From Eriocheir sinensis (taxonomy: Eukaryota > Arthropoda > Malacostraca > Decapoda > Varunidae): a stretch of DNA of 64,000 nucleotides. Numbering within the stretch: position 1 is the first letter of the stretch; each line of letters starts with the position of its first letter. The position numbers were made by a program, and so were the translations under genes. The DNA is taken from the NCBI RefSeq assembly GCF_024679095.1, contig NC_066509.1:20196811-20260810 (forward strand), in the 5' to 3' direction. Below the pieces are notes generated by a model. It made no database searches, had not been told where the DNA came from, and worked only from the letters and a program-made list of their open reading frames with translations. Of this stretch, positions 32,097 to 49,318 are shown in pieces.

Positions 32097-35071
32097 TCAA
32101 TACAAATTTACCTTATTATATACGCATTTTGTATATTAATTTTAATACAAATTTAATTATTCGATGTGTATTTTTGTATCTGTATTTTTATAAACATATA
32201 CTTTATTTTTTGGGTATTTTGCATCTTTATTTTCATACAAATATACATTATTTTATTGATATTCTGCTCATTCATTTTGATACGAATTGACATTATTCTA
32301 TGTGTATTTTGTATATATTTTTCATACAAATTTACGTTATTTTATCTGTATTTGTTTACATATTTTGACACAAATTTACAATATTTTATGGCTATTTTGT
32401 ATATACATTTCAAAAGAAATTTACCTAGTTTTATGTGTATTTTGTATATCTATTTTCATACAAACTCAAATTATTTCTATGTATTTTTGTATATATTTTA
32501 ATACAAATTTTAGTTATGTTATGTGTATTTTGTAAATTTATTTTCATTCATATATATATATTATTTTATTGGTGTTTTGTTGATTTATATTGATACGAAT
32601 TTACATTATTTTATATGTACTTTGTATATATATTTTTATACGCTTTTACATTATTTAATATTTATTTTCAATATATATTTTTATACAAATTCATGGTATT
32701 TTATGTGTATTTGTATATATATTTTCATATAAATTTACATTATTTTATGTGTATTTTGTACATATATTTTATTACAAATCTACCTTATTTTATGTTTATT
32801 TTGTATATGTATTTTGTATATTTATATTTATCCAAATACACATTCTTTTATTGGTATTTTGTTTATTTATTTTAAATCAAATTTACATTATTTTATGTAT
32901 TTTGTATACATTTTTTTATACGTATTTACTTCATTTTTATGTAGTTTGTATATATTTTTATAGAAATCTACGTTTTTTTATTTGTATTCGTATATATATT
33001 TTGAAACAAATTTACATTGTTTTATATGTATTTTTGAATATCTCTTTCAATACAAATTTACCTTATTGTATGTGCATTTTGTATATTTATTTCAATACAA
33101 ATTTAAATATTTTATGTGTATTTTGGTATATATATTTTTATAAGAAATGCTATTTTATAGAATTTTGCATTTTTATTTTCATACAAATTTACATTATTTT
33201 ATTAATATTCGGTGTATTTATTTAGATTCAATTTACATTATTCTATTTGTTTTTTGTATATACTTTTTTATACATATTTACATTATTTAATGAGTATCTT
33301 GCATATATATTTTATACAAATTTATTATCTATTATCTATTTTTATACAAATACACATTCTTTACATGATATTTTGTTTATTTATTTTGACACGAATTTAC
33401 ATTATTTGATATGTATTTTGTATATATATTTTTTACGTATTTAGATTATTTCATATGTATTTTGTATATATATTTCTATAGAAATCTACTTTATTTTATG
33501 TGTATTCGTATATATATTTTGAAACAAATTTACATTGTTTTATATGTATTTTTTAATATCTCTTTTAATACAAATTTACCTTACTGTATATGCATTTTGT
33601 ATATTTATTTCAATACAAATTTAAATATTTTATGTGTATTTTGGTATATATATTTTTTTAAAAAATGCGATAATTTTTGGGAGTTTTGCATCTTTATTTT
33701 CATACAAATTTATATTATTTTATTGATATTCTGTGTATTTATTTTGATACGATTTTACATTATACTATTTGTTTTTTGTATATATATTTTTTATACACAT
33801 TTACATTATTTAATGTGTATCTTGCATATATATTTTATACAAATTTACGTTATTTTAAGTGTATTTGTTTTTATTTTTTCATTCAAATTTACATTTATTT
33901 TAATTCGAAATTACATTATTTTATGAGTATTTTGTATACATTTTTTTATACGTATTTACTTAATTTTATGTGTATTTTGTATATATATTTTTATAGAAAT
34001 CTACGTTATTTTACGTGTATTCGTATATATATTTTGAAACAAATTTACATTGTTTTATATGTATTTTTGCATATCTCTTTCAATACAAATTTACCTTATT
34101 GTATATGCATTTTGTATATTTACTTTAATACAAATTTAAATATTTTATGTGTATTTTGGTATATATATTTTTATAAGAAATGCGCTATTTGATGGGAATT
34201 TTGCATCTTTATTTTAATACAAATTTATATTATTTTATTAATATTCGGTGTATTTATTTTGATACGATTTAACATTATCCTATGTGTATTTTGTATATTT
34301 TTTTTATATATATTTACATTATTTAATGTGGATCTTGCATATATATTTCATACAAATTTATTATCTATTATTTATTTTCATACAAATACACATTCTTTTC
34401 ATGATATTTTGTTTATTTAATTTGACACGAATTTACCTAGATATGTATTTTGTATATATATTTTTATACGTATTTACATCATTTCATGTGTATTTTGCAT
34501 ATATATTTCCATAGAAATCTACATTATTTTATGTGTATTCGTATATATATTTTGAAACAAATTTACTTTGTTTTATATGTATTTTTGAATATCTCTTTCA
34601 ATACATATTTACCTTACTGTATATGCATTTTGTATATTTATTTCAATACAAATTTAAATTTTTTATGTGTATTTTGGTATATATATTTTTTTTAAAAATG
34701 CGCTATTTTATGGGAATTTTGCATCTTTCTTTTCATACAAATTTACATTATTTTATTGATATTCTGTGTATTTATATTGATAGGATTTTACATTATTCTA
34801 TTTCTTTTTTGTATATATTTTTTTATACACATTTATATTATTTAATGTGTATCTTGCATATATATTTTATTCAAATTTACGTTATTTTAAGTGTATTTGT
34901 TTATATATTTTCATTCAAATTTACATTATTCTATGTGTATTTTGTATATGTATTTCAATACAAATTTACCTAATTTTATGTGTATTTTGTATATTTCTTT
35001 TCATACAAATTTTAAATATTTTTGTGTATTTTTGTATATAGTTTTATACAAATTTAGGTTATTTTATGTAA
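32078..35071 (+). repeat. Plus-oriented satellite block; arm of a large inverted repeat
   Basis: 3 kb of T-rich satellite. Its left end, from J2, and its right end (TTTAGGTTATTTTATGTA) are the reverse complement of the ends of 50512-53196. The arms differ in internal unit number: this arm carries more ~517-bp units, the other carries an extra ~710-bp unit. No gene seen. Confidence 0.86.
32987..34538 (+). repeat. Three consecutive ~517-bp shortened higher-order units
   Basis: The TGTATTCG variant lies at 32987, 33504, 34020 and 34538, so the spacings are 517, 516 and 518 bp. Each interval has 11-12 monomers rather than 16. The missing monomers are not the same in every unit, since the middle unit lacks the CATGATATTTTG part that the others keep. 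Equal length therefore does not mean equal content. Two such units also occur on the minus strand in 47800-49320 and 50512-51744. Confidence 0.8.
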
Positions 35072-35188
35072 ATATGTATTAAAAAATATATACAAAACGC
35101 AAATAGAATAATGTAAAATCGTATCAAAATAAATACACAGAATATTAATAAAACAATGTAAATTTGTATGAAAATAAAGATGCAAAAT
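35072..35188 (-). repeat. Short minus-oriented satellite patch
   Basis: About 117 bp (two to three monomers) of A-rich strand, from AATATGTATTAAAAAATATAT to AAAGATGCAAAAT. T-rich sequence resumes at TGTATTTTGTATAT. Confidence 0.8.
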
Positions 35189-35374
35189 GTATTTTGTATA
35201 TTTATTTTCATACAAATTTAAATTATTTTTGTGTATTTTTGTATATAGTTTTATACAAACTTAGGGTATTTTATGAGTATTTTGTATATTTATTTTCATA
35301 CAAATACGCATTCTTTTATTGATATTTTGTTTATTTATTTTGACGAGAATTTAAATTATTTAATGTGTATTTTG

Positions 35375-35393
35375 TATATATATATATATATAT
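35375..35393. repeat. Short (TA)n tract, 19 bp
   Basis: A mildly extended TATATA core. The paralogous site at 62402-62526 carries about 125 bp of (TA)n, so this is the same locus before expansion or after contraction. Confidence 0.85.
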
Positions 35394-38300
35394 TTTTATA
35401 CTTATTTACATCAGTTCATGTGTATTTTGTATATATATTTCTATAGAAATCTACGTTATTTTATGTGTATTCGTATATAGATTTTTAAACAAATTTACGC
35501 TTTAATGTGCATTTTGTATATTTTTTCAATACAAATTTACCTTATTGTACGTGCATTTTGTATATTAATTTTAATACAAATTTAATTATTCTATGTGTAT
35601 TTTTGTATATGTATTTTAAAAAAAATATGCTTTATTTTATGGGTATTTTGCATCTTTATTTTCATACAAAATTACATTATTTTATTGATATTCTGTGTAT
35701 TTATTTTGATACAATTTTACATTATTCTATGTGTATTTTGTATATATTTTTCATTTAATTTAGCTTATTTTATGTGTATTTTGTATATCTATTTATTTTA
35801 ATACAAAATCAAATATTTTATATTTTTTCGTATATATATTTTTATAAGAAATGCGTTATTTTATGTGTATTTTGCATCTTAATTTTCATACAAATTTACA
35901 TTATTTTATTAATATTTTCTGTTTTTATTTTGATACGATTTTACATTATTTTATTTGTGTTTTGTATATATATTTTTTATACATATTTACATTATTTAAT
36001 GTGTTTTTTGTTGTATATTTGATACAAATTTACGTTATTTTAAGTCTATATGTTTATATATTTTCATTAGAATTTACATTATTTTATGTGTATTTTGTAT
36101 ATGTATTTCAATAAAAATTTACCTAATTTTATATGTTTTTTGTATATTTATTTTCATACAAGTTTAAATTATTTTTGTGTATTTTTGTTTATAGTTTTAT
36201 ACAAATTTAGGTTATTTTATGTGTATTTTGTATATCTATTTTCATACAAATACACATTCTTTTCATGATATTTTATTTATTTATCTTGACACGAATTAAC
36301 ATTATTTAATGTGTATTTTGTATATATATTTTTATACGTATTTACATTATTTCAAGTGTATTTTGTATATATATTTCTATAGAAATCTGCGTTATTTTAT
36401 GTGTATTCGTATATATATTTTGAAACAAATTTACATTATTTTATGTGTATTTTGCGTATTTTTTCAATACAAATTTACCTTATTGTATGTGCATTTTGTA
36501 TATTAATTTTAATACAAATTTGATTAATCTATGTGTATTTTTGTATTTGTATTTTTATAAAAATATGCTTTATTTTATGGGTATTTTGCATCTTTATTTT
36601 CATACAAATTTACATTATTTTATTGATATTCTGTGTATTTATTTTGATATGATTTTACATTATTCTATGTGTATTTTGTATATATATTTTATATAAAATG
36701 TATTTGTTTTCATTTCATACAAATCTACATTATTTTATGTGTTTTTTGTACATGTATTTAAATATAAATTTAACTAGTTATATGTGTATTATGTATATCT
36801 ATTTTGTATGTATATTTCCATAGAAATTTACTCTATTTTCTGAGTATTCGTATATATATTTTGATACAAATTTACATTATTGATGTGTATTTTGCATATC
36901 TATTTTAATACAAATTTACTTTATTGTACGAGCATTTTGTATATTTATTTTAATACAAATTTAACTATTTTATATGTATTTTTGTATATATATTTTTATA
37001 CAAATATGCGTTATTATATGGATATTTTGCATCTTTATTTTCATACAAATTTACATTATTTTATTGATATTCTCTTTATTTATTTTGATACGATTTAACA
37101 ATATTCTATGTGTATTTTGTACATTTGTTTTTTATACATATTTACATTATTTAATGTTCATTTTGTATATATATTTTATCCAAATTTACATTATTTTATG
37201 TGTATTTGTTTATATATTTTCATACAAATCTACATTATATTATGTGTTTTTTGTATATATATTTTTCTACGTATTTAAATTATTTTATGTGTATTTTGTA
37301 TATACATTTTCATAAAAAAATTATTTTATTGTGTGTATTCGTAAATATTTTGATACAAATTTTATACAAATTCATGTTATTTAATGTGTATTTGTATATA
37401 TATTTTCATACAAATTTATGTTATTTTATGTGTAATTTTTCATATATTTCATTACAAATTTACCTTATTTTATGTTTATTTTGTATATTTATTTCATTCA
37501 ATTTTAAATTATTTTATGTGCATATTTGTATTTGTATTTAGGTTATTTTATGTGTATTTTGTATATACATTTTCATCCAAAATTACATTATTATATTGGT
37601 ATTTTCTTAATTTAATTCGATACGAATTTAGATTATTTCATTGGTATTTTGTATACATATTTTTATACTCATTTACATTATCTAATATGTGTTTTGTATA
37701 TATATTTTTATGCAAATTTATTTTATGTTCATTTTTGTACATATATTTTTATAGAAATTTGCGTTATTTTATGTATATAGTTTTATATAAATTTACGTTA
37801 TTTTATGTGCATTTTGTATATTTATATTTATACAAATACACATTCTTTTATTGCTATATTGTTTATTTATAATTATACGAATTTACATTATTTTATGTGT
37901 ATTTTGTATACATTTTTTTTATATGTATTTACTTAATTTTATATGTATTTTGTATATGTATTTTTATAGAAATCTACGTTATTTTATGTGTATTTGCATA
38001 TATATTTTGAAACAAATTTACATTATTTTATATGTATTTTGCATATCTATTTCAATACAAATTTACCTTATTGTATGTGCATTTTGTATATTTATTTTGA
38101 TACAAACTCAAATATCTTATGTGTATTTTGGTATAAATAATTTTATAAAAAATACGTTATTTTATAGGTATTTAGCAACTTAATTTTCATACAAATTTAC
38201 ATTATTTTATTAATATTCTGTGTATATATTTTGATACGATTTTACATTATTCTATTTGTGTTTTTTTATATATATTTTTTTATACATATTTACATTATTT

Positions 38301-39318
38301 AATGTGTATTTTGTATATATATTTCATACAAATTTACGTTATTATATGTGTATTTGTTTATATATTTTCCTTCAAATTTACATTATTTTATGTGTATTTT
38401 GTATCTGTATTTCAATAGAAACTAACCTAATTTTATGTGTATTTTGTATATTTCTTTTCATACAAATTTAAATTATTTTTGTGTATTTTTGTATATAGTT
38501 TTATACAAATTTAGGTTATTTTATGTACGCATTTACATTATTTAATGTGTGTTTTGTATATATATTTTTATCCAAAGTTAATTTATTTTACCTTCATTTT
38601 TGGACATATATTTTTATAGAAATTAGCGTTATTTTATATGTATTTGTATATGTTTTCTCATACAAATTTACATTATTTTATTGCTATTTTGTTTATTTAG
38701 TTTGATACGAATTACATGATTATATGTGTATTTTGTACATATTTTTTATACGTATTTACATTACTTAATGTGTATTTTGTTTATATATTTTTAAACAAAT
38801 TTACGCAATTATATGTATTTTTATAAATATTTTGATACAAATTCACATTATTTTATGTATTTTGTATATACATTTCAATTCAAATTTAGCTTATTTTATC
38901 TGTATTTTGTATATCTATTTTCATACGAATTTAATTACTTCTGTGCATTTTTGTATATAGTTTTATACAAATTTTTTATACATATTTACATTATTTAATG
39001 AGTATTTTTTATATATATTTTATACAAATTTATGTTAATTTAAGTGTATTTTTTTATATATTTTCATTCAAATTTACATTATTTTATGTGTATTTTGTAT
39101 ATGTATTTTCATACAAATTTAACTTATTTTTGTGTATTTTTATATATAGTTTTATACAAATTTACGTTATTTAATGTGTATTTTGTATATGTATTTTCAT
39201 ACAAATATACATTCTTTTATTGATATTTTAATTATTTATTTTGACACGAATTTACATTATTTAATGTGTATTTTGTATATATATTCTTATACGTATTTAC
39301 AACATTTCATGTGTATTT

Positions 39319-39475
<157 letters not shown>

Positions 39476-39696
39476 TTTTTGTATATATATTTCATTATAA
39501 ATTTGCCTTATTTTAAGTTTATTTTTATATCTATTTTCATTCAAATTCGAATCATTTTATGTGTATATATTTATTTGTATTTACGTTATTTTATGTGTAT
39601 TTTCTACATATATTTTCATTGAAAATTACATTATTTGATCGGTATTTTGTTCATTTATTTCGATACGAATTTAGATTATTTCATGTGTATTTTCTA

Positions 39697-39725
39697 TACA
39701 TATACATATAGAGTAAATTTCTATG
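39697..39725. other. Orientation-switch junction J1, copy 4
   Basis: TATACATATACATATAGAG then TAAATTTCTATGA, identical to the J1 copy at 3141. Confidence 0.82.
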
Positions 39726-41319
39726 AAAAAATATATTCAAAATACATATAAAACTATGTAAATAAGTATAAAAATATATATATCAAATACACCTAAAAAA
39801 AAATGAAAATTCGTATCAAAATAAATAAATAAAATTCCGATAAAAGAACGTATATTTGTAGGAAAATAAATATACAAAATACACATAAAATTACGAAAAT
39901 TTGAATAAAAATATATTCAAAAATACACAAAATTAATTTCAATTTGTATGAAAATAGATATACAAAATACACATATAATTAGTTAAATTTGAATTTAAAT
40001 ACATGTACAAAATTCACATAAAATAATGTAAATTTGTATGAAATGAAAACAAATTCACAAAAAATACCGTACATTGGTATAAAACAGATATACAAAATAT
40101 ACATAGAATAATGTAACATCGTATCAAAATAAATCCACAGAATGTCAATAAAATAATGTAATTTTGTATGAAAATAAAGATGCAAAATGCCCATAAAATA
40201 AAGCATATTTTTATAAAAATACATATACAAAAATACACATAGAAAAGCTAAATTTGTATTAAAATTAATATACAAAATGCACGTACAATAAGGTAAATTT
40301 GTATTGAAAAAATATGCAAAATGCACATAAAACAATGTATATTTGTTTCAAAATATATATACGAATACACATAAAATAACGTATATTTCTTTAGAAATAT
40401 ATATACAAAATACACATGAAATGACGTAAATACGTATAAAAATATATATACACAATACACATTAAATAATGTAAATTCGCATCAAAATAAATAAACAAAA
40501 TATCAATAAAAGAATGTGTATTTGTATGAAAATAGATATACAAAATACACAAAAAATATTGTAAATTTGAATAAAACTCATGCAAAAATACACAAAAAAT
40601 AATTTAAATTTGTATAAAATATATATACAAAATACACATGAAATTAGGTAAATTTCTATTGAAATACATATACAAAATACACATAAAATAATGTAAATTT
40701 GAATAAAAATATATAAACAAATACACTTAAAAGAACGAAAATTTGTATGAAATATATATAGAAAATACACATTAAATAATGTAAATATGTATAAAAAATA
40801 TATACAAAACACAAATAGAATAATGTAAAATAGTATCAAAATAAATACACAGAATATTAATAAAATAATGTAAATTTGTATGAAAATAAAGAAGCAAAAT
40901 ACCCATAAAACAACGCATTTTTTATGAAAATATATATACCAAAATGCACATAAAATATTTAAATTTGTATTACAATAAATATACAAAATGCACATACAAT
41001 AAGGTAAATTTGTATTGAAATAGATATGCAAAATACATATAAAACAATGTAAATTTGTTTCAAAATGTACATACGAATACACATAAAATTAAGTAAATAC
41101 GTATAAGAAAATGTATACAAAATACACATAAAATAATGTAAATTCGTATCAAAATAAATAAACTAAATGCCAATAAAAGAATGTTTACCTGTATAAATAT
41201 AAATATACAAAATACAAATAAAATAACGTAAAATTGTATAAAACTATATACAAAAATAAACAAAAATAATTAAATTTGTATGAAAATAGATATACAAGAG
41301 ACACATAAAATAAGCTTAA

Positions 41320-41552
<233 letters not shown>

Positions 41553-44500
41553 ATAAAATATATAAACAAAATATGTAAATACGTAAATACGTATAAAAGA
41601 TATGTACGTAATGTAAAAATTTATAAAATTAAAGATGCAAAATACCCATAAAATATCTCATATTTAAAAAAAATATATATACAAAAATACACATAAAATA
41701 ATTAAATTTGTATTAATTTTTATTGAAATAGATATGCAAAAAACACATAAAATAATGAAATTTTTTATCAAAATATACGAATACACACAATAAAATTACG
41801 TAAATTTTTATGAAAAAATATATACAAAATACACATAAAATAATGTAAATACATAGAAAAATATATACAAAATACACATAAAATAATGTAAATTCGTATC
41901 AAAATAAATAAACAAAATTTCCTCTAAAAGAATGTATATGTGTAGGAAAATATATATACAAAATTCAAATAAAAAAAATCGTATAAAAATAATAAAAAAA
42001 TACACAAAAATAATTTAAATTTGTTTGAAAATAGATATGCAAAATACAAATGAAATTAGGCAAATTTTTATTGAAATACATATACAAAATACACATAAAA
42101 TAATGTAAATTTGTATGAAAATATATAAACAAATACACATAAGATAAAGTAAATTTCCATAAAATATATGTACAAAATATACATTAAATAATGTAAATAT
42201 GTCTAAAAATGTATATACAAAATACACAGAATAACGTAAAATCGTGTCAAAATAAATAAACAGACAATCAATAAAATAATGTAAATTTGTATGAAAATAA
42301 AGATGCAAAATACCCATATAATAACGCATATTTGTTTAAAAATATATATACAAAAAATACACATAAAATAATTAAATTTGCATCAAAATAAATATACAAA
42401 AGGCACATACAATAAAGAAAATTTGTATTGAAATAGATATGCGAAATACACATAAATAATGTAAATTTGTATCAAAATATATATACGAATACACATAAAA
42501 TAGAGTAAATTTCTATGAAAATATATATTCAAAATACATATAAAATTATGTAAATAAGTATAAAAATATATATATCAAATACACCTAAAATAATGAAAAC
42601 TCGTATCAAAATAAATAAACAAAATTCCGATAAAAGAACGTATATTTGTAGGAAAATAAATATACAAAATTCACATAAAATTACGAAAATTTGAATAAAA
42701 ATATATACTAAAATACACAAAATTAATTTCAATTTGTATGAAAATAGATATACATAATACACATAATTAGTTAAATTTGTATTTAAATACATGTACAAAA
42801 TACACATAAAATAATGTAAATTTGTATGAAATGAAAACAAATTCACATAAAATAACGTTCATTTGTATGAAATATATATACAAAATATACATAGAATAAT
42901 GTAAAATCGTATCAAAATAAATACACAGAATATCAATAAAATAATGTAAATTTGTATGAAAATAAAGATGTAAAATACCCATAAAATAAAGCATTTTTTT
43001 ATGAAAATACATATACAAAAATACACATAGAATAAATAAATTTATATTAAAATTAATATACAAAATGCACGTACAATAAGGTAAATTTATATTGAAAAAA
43101 TATGCAAAATGCACATAAAACAATGTATATTTGTTTCAAAATATATATACGAATACACATAAAATAACATATATTTCTATAGAAATATATATACAAAATA
43201 CACATGAAATGACGTAAATACGTATAAAAATATATATACATAATACACATTAAATAATGTGAATTCGCGTCAAAATAAATAAGCAAAATATAAAAAAAAA
43301 ATGTGTATTTGTATGAAATTAGATATACAAAATACACATAAAATATTTTAAATTTATATAAAACTCTTTTTATAAAAATATATATACCAAAATAATAAAA
43401 TTTTTAAATTTGTATTACAATAAATATACAAAATGCACATACAATAAGGTAGATTTATATTGAAATAGATATGCTAAATACATATAAAACAATGTAAATT
43501 TGCTTCAAAATATATATACCAATACACATAAAATAACGTAGATTACTATAAAAATATATATACAAAATACACATTAAATGAAGTAAATACGTATAAGAAA
43601 ATGTATACAAAGTACACATAAAATAATTAAATTTGTATTAAAATAAATATACAAAATACACATACAATAAGGTAAATCTATATTGAAATAGATATGCAAA
43701 ATAAACATAAAATAATGTAAATTTGTATCAAATCATATACGAATACACACAATAAAATAACGTAATTTTTTTATGAAAATATATATAAAAAATACACATA
43801 AAATAATGTAAATACGTAGAAAAATATATATACAAAATACACATAAAATTATGTAAATTCTTATGAAAATAAATGAACAAAATTCCACTAAAAGAATGTA
43901 TATTTATAGGAAAATATAAATACAAAATACAAATAAAATAACTAAAATTTGTATAAAAATATATAAAAAATACATAAAAATAATTTAAATTTGTTTGAAA
44001 ATAGATATGCAAAATACACATAAAATTAGGCAAATCTGTGTTGAAACACATATACAAATTACACATAAAATATTGTAAATTTGTATGAAAATATATAAAC
44101 AAATACACATAAAATAGCGTAAATTTATATAAAATATATATACAAAATATACATTAAATAATGTTAATGTGTATAAAAATATATATACAAAATACACATA
44201 GAATAATGTAAAATCGAATCAAAATAAATAAACAGAATATCAATAAAATAATGTAAATTTGTATGAAAATAAAGATGCAAAATACCCAAATAATAACGCA
44301 TATTTTTACAAAAATACACATAAAATAATTAAATTTGTATTAAAATAAATATACAAAATACACATACAATGTGGTAAATTTGTATTGAAATAGATATGCA
44401 AAATAAACATATATAATGTAAATTTGTATCAAAATATATATACGAATACCCATATAATAGAGTAAATTTCTATGAAAATATATCCAAAACACAAATAAAA

Positions 44501-44756
44501 TTATATAAATAAGTATAAAAATATACATATCAAATACACCTAAAATAATGTAAATTCGTATAAAAATAAATAAACAAAATTACGAAAAAAGATGCAAGAT
44601 ACACATTAAATAATGTAAATATGTATAAAGAAAATATATACAAAAAACAAATAGAATAATGTGAAATCGTATCAAAATAAATACACCGAATATTAATAAA
44701 ATAATGTAAATTTGTATGAAAATAAAGATGCAAAATTCCCATCAAATAGCGCATTT

Positions 44757-44914
<158 letters not shown>

Positions 44915-45451
44915 TTAAATTTGTATTGAAATAAATATACAAAATGCACATACAATAAGGTAAATTTGTATTGAAAGAGATATGCAAAAATACATATAAA
45001 ACAATGTAAATTTGTTTCAAAATATATATACGAATACACATAAAATAACGTAGATTTCTATAAAAATATATATACAAAATACACATAAAATTAAGTAAAT
45101 ACGTATAAAATAGATATACAAAATACACATAGAATAATGTAAAATTGTTTAAAAAAAGAATATAAATTAAATAATGTAAATTTGTATGAAAATAAAATGC
45201 AAAATACCCATAAAATAAAGCATATTTTATAAAAATACATACAAAAATACACATAGCATAATTAAATTTGTATTAAAATTAATATACAAAATGCTTATGC
45301 AATAAGGTAAATTTGTATTGAAAAAAATAGCAAAATACACATAAAACAGTGTAAATTTATTTCAAAATCTATATACGAATACTCATAAATCAAGATAGAT
45401 TTCTATAGAAATATATATACAAAATACACATCAAATGATGTAAACACGTAT

Positions 45452-45646
<195 letters not shown>

Positions 45647-46532
45647 CACAGTAGATAATGTAAATTCGCATCAAAGTAAATAAACAAAATATCAATAAAA
45701 GAATGTGTTTTTGTATGTAAATAGATATACAATATACACATAAAATCACCTAAATTTGTATAAAACTATATACAAAAATACACAAAAATAATTTTAATTT
45801 GTATGAAAATAAATATACAAAATACACATAAAATTAGGTAAGTTTGTATTGAAATACATTTACAAAATACACATAAAATAATGTAAATTTGAATGAAAAT
45901 ATATAAACAAATACTCTTAAAATAACGTAAATTTGTATAAAATATATATAAAAAATACACATTAAATAATGTAAATATGTATAAAAGAATATATACAAAA
46001 CACAAATAGAATAATATAAAATCGTATCAAAATCAATACACAGAATAATAAAATAATGTAAATTTGTATGAAAATTAAGATGCAAAATACCCATAAAATA
46101 ACGCATTTTTTATAAAAATATTTATGCCAAGACACACATAAAATATTTGAATTTGTATTAAAATAAATATACAAAATGCACATACAATAAGGAAAATTTG
46201 TATTGAAATAGATATGCAAAATACATATAAAACCATGTAAATTTTTTTAAAAATATATATACGAATACACATAAAATTACGTAGATTTCTATGAAAATAA
46301 ATATACAAAATACACAAAATGAAGTAAATACGTATAAAAAAAGGTATACAAAATACACATAAAATAATGTAAACTCGTATCAAAATAAATAAACAAAATA
46401 CTAATAAAAGAATGTGTATTGTATATATATAAATTTACAAAATACAAACAAAATAACGTAAATTTATATAAAACAATATGCAAAAATACACAAAAGTAAT
46501 TAAATTTGTGTGAAAATAGATATACAAAATAC

Positions 46533-47797
46533 ATGTGTATTTTGTATATTTATTTTCATACAAATTGAAATTATTTTTGTTTATTTTTTTATATATTTTC
46601 ATACAAATTTTCGTTATTTAATGTGTATTTTGTATATTTATTTTTTCTACAAATATACGTTCTTTTATCTGAATTTTGTTTATTGAATTTGAAACGAATT
46701 TACCTTATTTTGTATATCTATTTTCATACAAATTAAAATGCTTCTGTGTACTTTTGTATATAGTTTTATATAAATTTACGTTATTTTATGTGTATTTTGT
46801 ATATTTATATTTATACAAATACACATTCTTTCGTTTGTATATTTATTTTGATACGAATTTACATTTTTTTATGTGTATTTTGTATACATTTTTTTTACGT
46901 ATTTACTTCATTTTATGTGTATTTTGTATATATATTTTTATAGAAATCTACGTTATTTTATGTTTATTCGTATATATATTTTGAAACAAATTTACATTGT
47001 TTTATATGTATTTTGCATATCTATTTCAATACAAATTTACCTTATTGTATGTGTTTTTTGTATATTTATTTTAATACAAATTTAGTTTTTTGATGTGTAT
47101 TTTGGTATATATATTTTTATAAATAAAAAAAATGCGTTATTTTCTGGGTATTTTTATAAATATTTTGATACAAATCTACATTATTTTATGTATTTTGTAT
47201 ATACATTTCAATTCAAATTTAGCTTATTTTATCTGTATTTTGTATGTCTATTTTCATACCAATTTAATTACTTCTGTGTATTTTTGTATATAGTTTTATA
47301 CAAATTTACGTTATTTTATGTGTATTTTGTATATTTATATTTACACAAATACACATTCTTTTATTGGTATTTTGTTTATTTATTTTGATACAATTTACAT
47401 TATTTTATGTGTATTTTTTCTTATACGTATTTACTTCATTTTATGTGTATTTTGTATATATATTTTTATACAAATCTACGTTATTTTATGTGTATTCGTA
47501 TTTATATTTTGAAACAAATTTACATTGTTTTATATGTATTTTGCATATCTATTTCAATACAGATTTACCTTATTGTATGTGTATTTTGTATATTTATTTT
47601 AATACAAATTAATTTTTTCATGTGTATTTTGGTATATATATATTTATAAAAAATGCGTTATTTAATGGGTATTTTGCATCTTTATTTTCATACAAATTTA
47701 CATTGTTTTATTAATATTCTGTGTATTTATTTTGATACGATTTTACATTATTCTATTTGTGTTTTGTATATATTTTGTTATACATATTTACATTATT
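46533..47797 (+). repeat. Satellite block, T-rich strand on +
   Basis: 1.26 kb of T-rich satellite. Bases 46670-47110 are paralogous to 49355-49803, and 47150-47790 follow 980-1620. It ends at TTTACATTATTACAAAAAAAATG, where the array flips. No gene seen. Confidence 0.86.
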
Positions 47798-49318
47798 ACA
47801 AAAAAAATGTATACAAAATACACATAAAATAATGTAATTTCGAATTAAAATAATTGTAAATTTGAATGAAAATTGAAAAACAAATACACTTAAAATAACG
47901 TAAATTTGTATAAAATATATATGCAAGATACACATTAAATAAAGTAAATGTGTATAAAAAAATATATACAAAAAACAAATAGAATAATGTAAAATCGTAT
48001 CAAAATAAATACACAGACTATCAATAAAATAATGTAAATTTGTAAGAAAATAAAGATGCAAAATTTCCAAAAATTATCGCATTTTTTATCAAAATATATA
48101 TACCAAAATACACATAAAATATTTAAATTTGTACTGAAATAAATATACAAAATGCATATACAGTAAGGTAAATTTGTATTAAAAGAGATATTCAAAAATA
48201 CATATAAAACAATGTAAATTTGTTTCAAAATATATATACGAATACACATAAAATAAAGTAGATTTCTATAGAAATATATATACAAAATACATATGAAATT
48301 ATGTAAATACGTATAAAAATATATATACAAAATACATATCAAATAATGTAAATTCGTGTCAACATAAATAAACAAAATATCATGAAAAGAATGTGTATTT
48401 GTATAAAAATAGATAATAGATAATAAATTTGTAAAATATATATGCATGATACTCATTAAATAATGTATATATGTATAAAAAAGTATATTAAAAAAACAAA
48501 TAGAATAATTTAAATTCGTATCAAAATAAATACACCGAATATTAATAAAATAATGTAAATTTGTATGAAAATAAAGATGCAAAATTCCCATAAAATAGCG
48601 CATTTCTTATAAAAATATATATACCAAAATACACATAAAATATTTAAATTTGTATTGAAATAAATATACAAAATGCACATACAATAAGGTAAATTTGTAT
48701 TGAAAGAGATATGCAAAAATACGTATAAAACAATGAAAATTTGTTTCAAAATATATATACGAATACAAATAAAAAAATGTAGATTTCTATAAAAATATAT
48801 ATACAAAATACACATAAAATGAAGTAAATACGTATAAAAAAAATGTATACAAAATACACATAAAATAATGTAAATTCGATTTAAAATAAATAAACAAAAT
48901 ACCAATAAAAGAATGTGTATTTGGATAAATATAAATATACAAAATACATATACAAAATAAACATAAAATATGGTAGATTTGTAATAAAATATATGTACAA
49001 AATACACATAAAATAATGTAAATTTATATGAAAATATATATACAAATACACATAAAATACCATGAGCTTGTATAAAAATATATATTCAAAATAAATATTA
49101 AATAATGTACAAGCGTATAAAAATATATATATACAAAGTACATATAAAATAATGTAAACTCGTATCAATATAAATCAACAAAACACCAATAAAATAATAT
49201 ATATTTGAATGAAAATAAATTTACAAAATTCACATAACATAACTAAAATTTGTATTAAAAAATATACAAAAATACATAGAAATAATTTTAATTTTGTATG
49301 AAAATAGATATACAAAAT
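47798..49318 (-). repeat. Satellite block, T-rich strand on -
   Basis: 1.5 kb of minus-oriented satellite. Unit order matches 50700-52060 and the reverse complement of 32560-34900. It holds two shortened units (CGAATAC variants at about 48240 and 48760). It ends at an unusual junction containing ATCTGATAATCTGATT. No gene seen. Confidence 0.86.
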
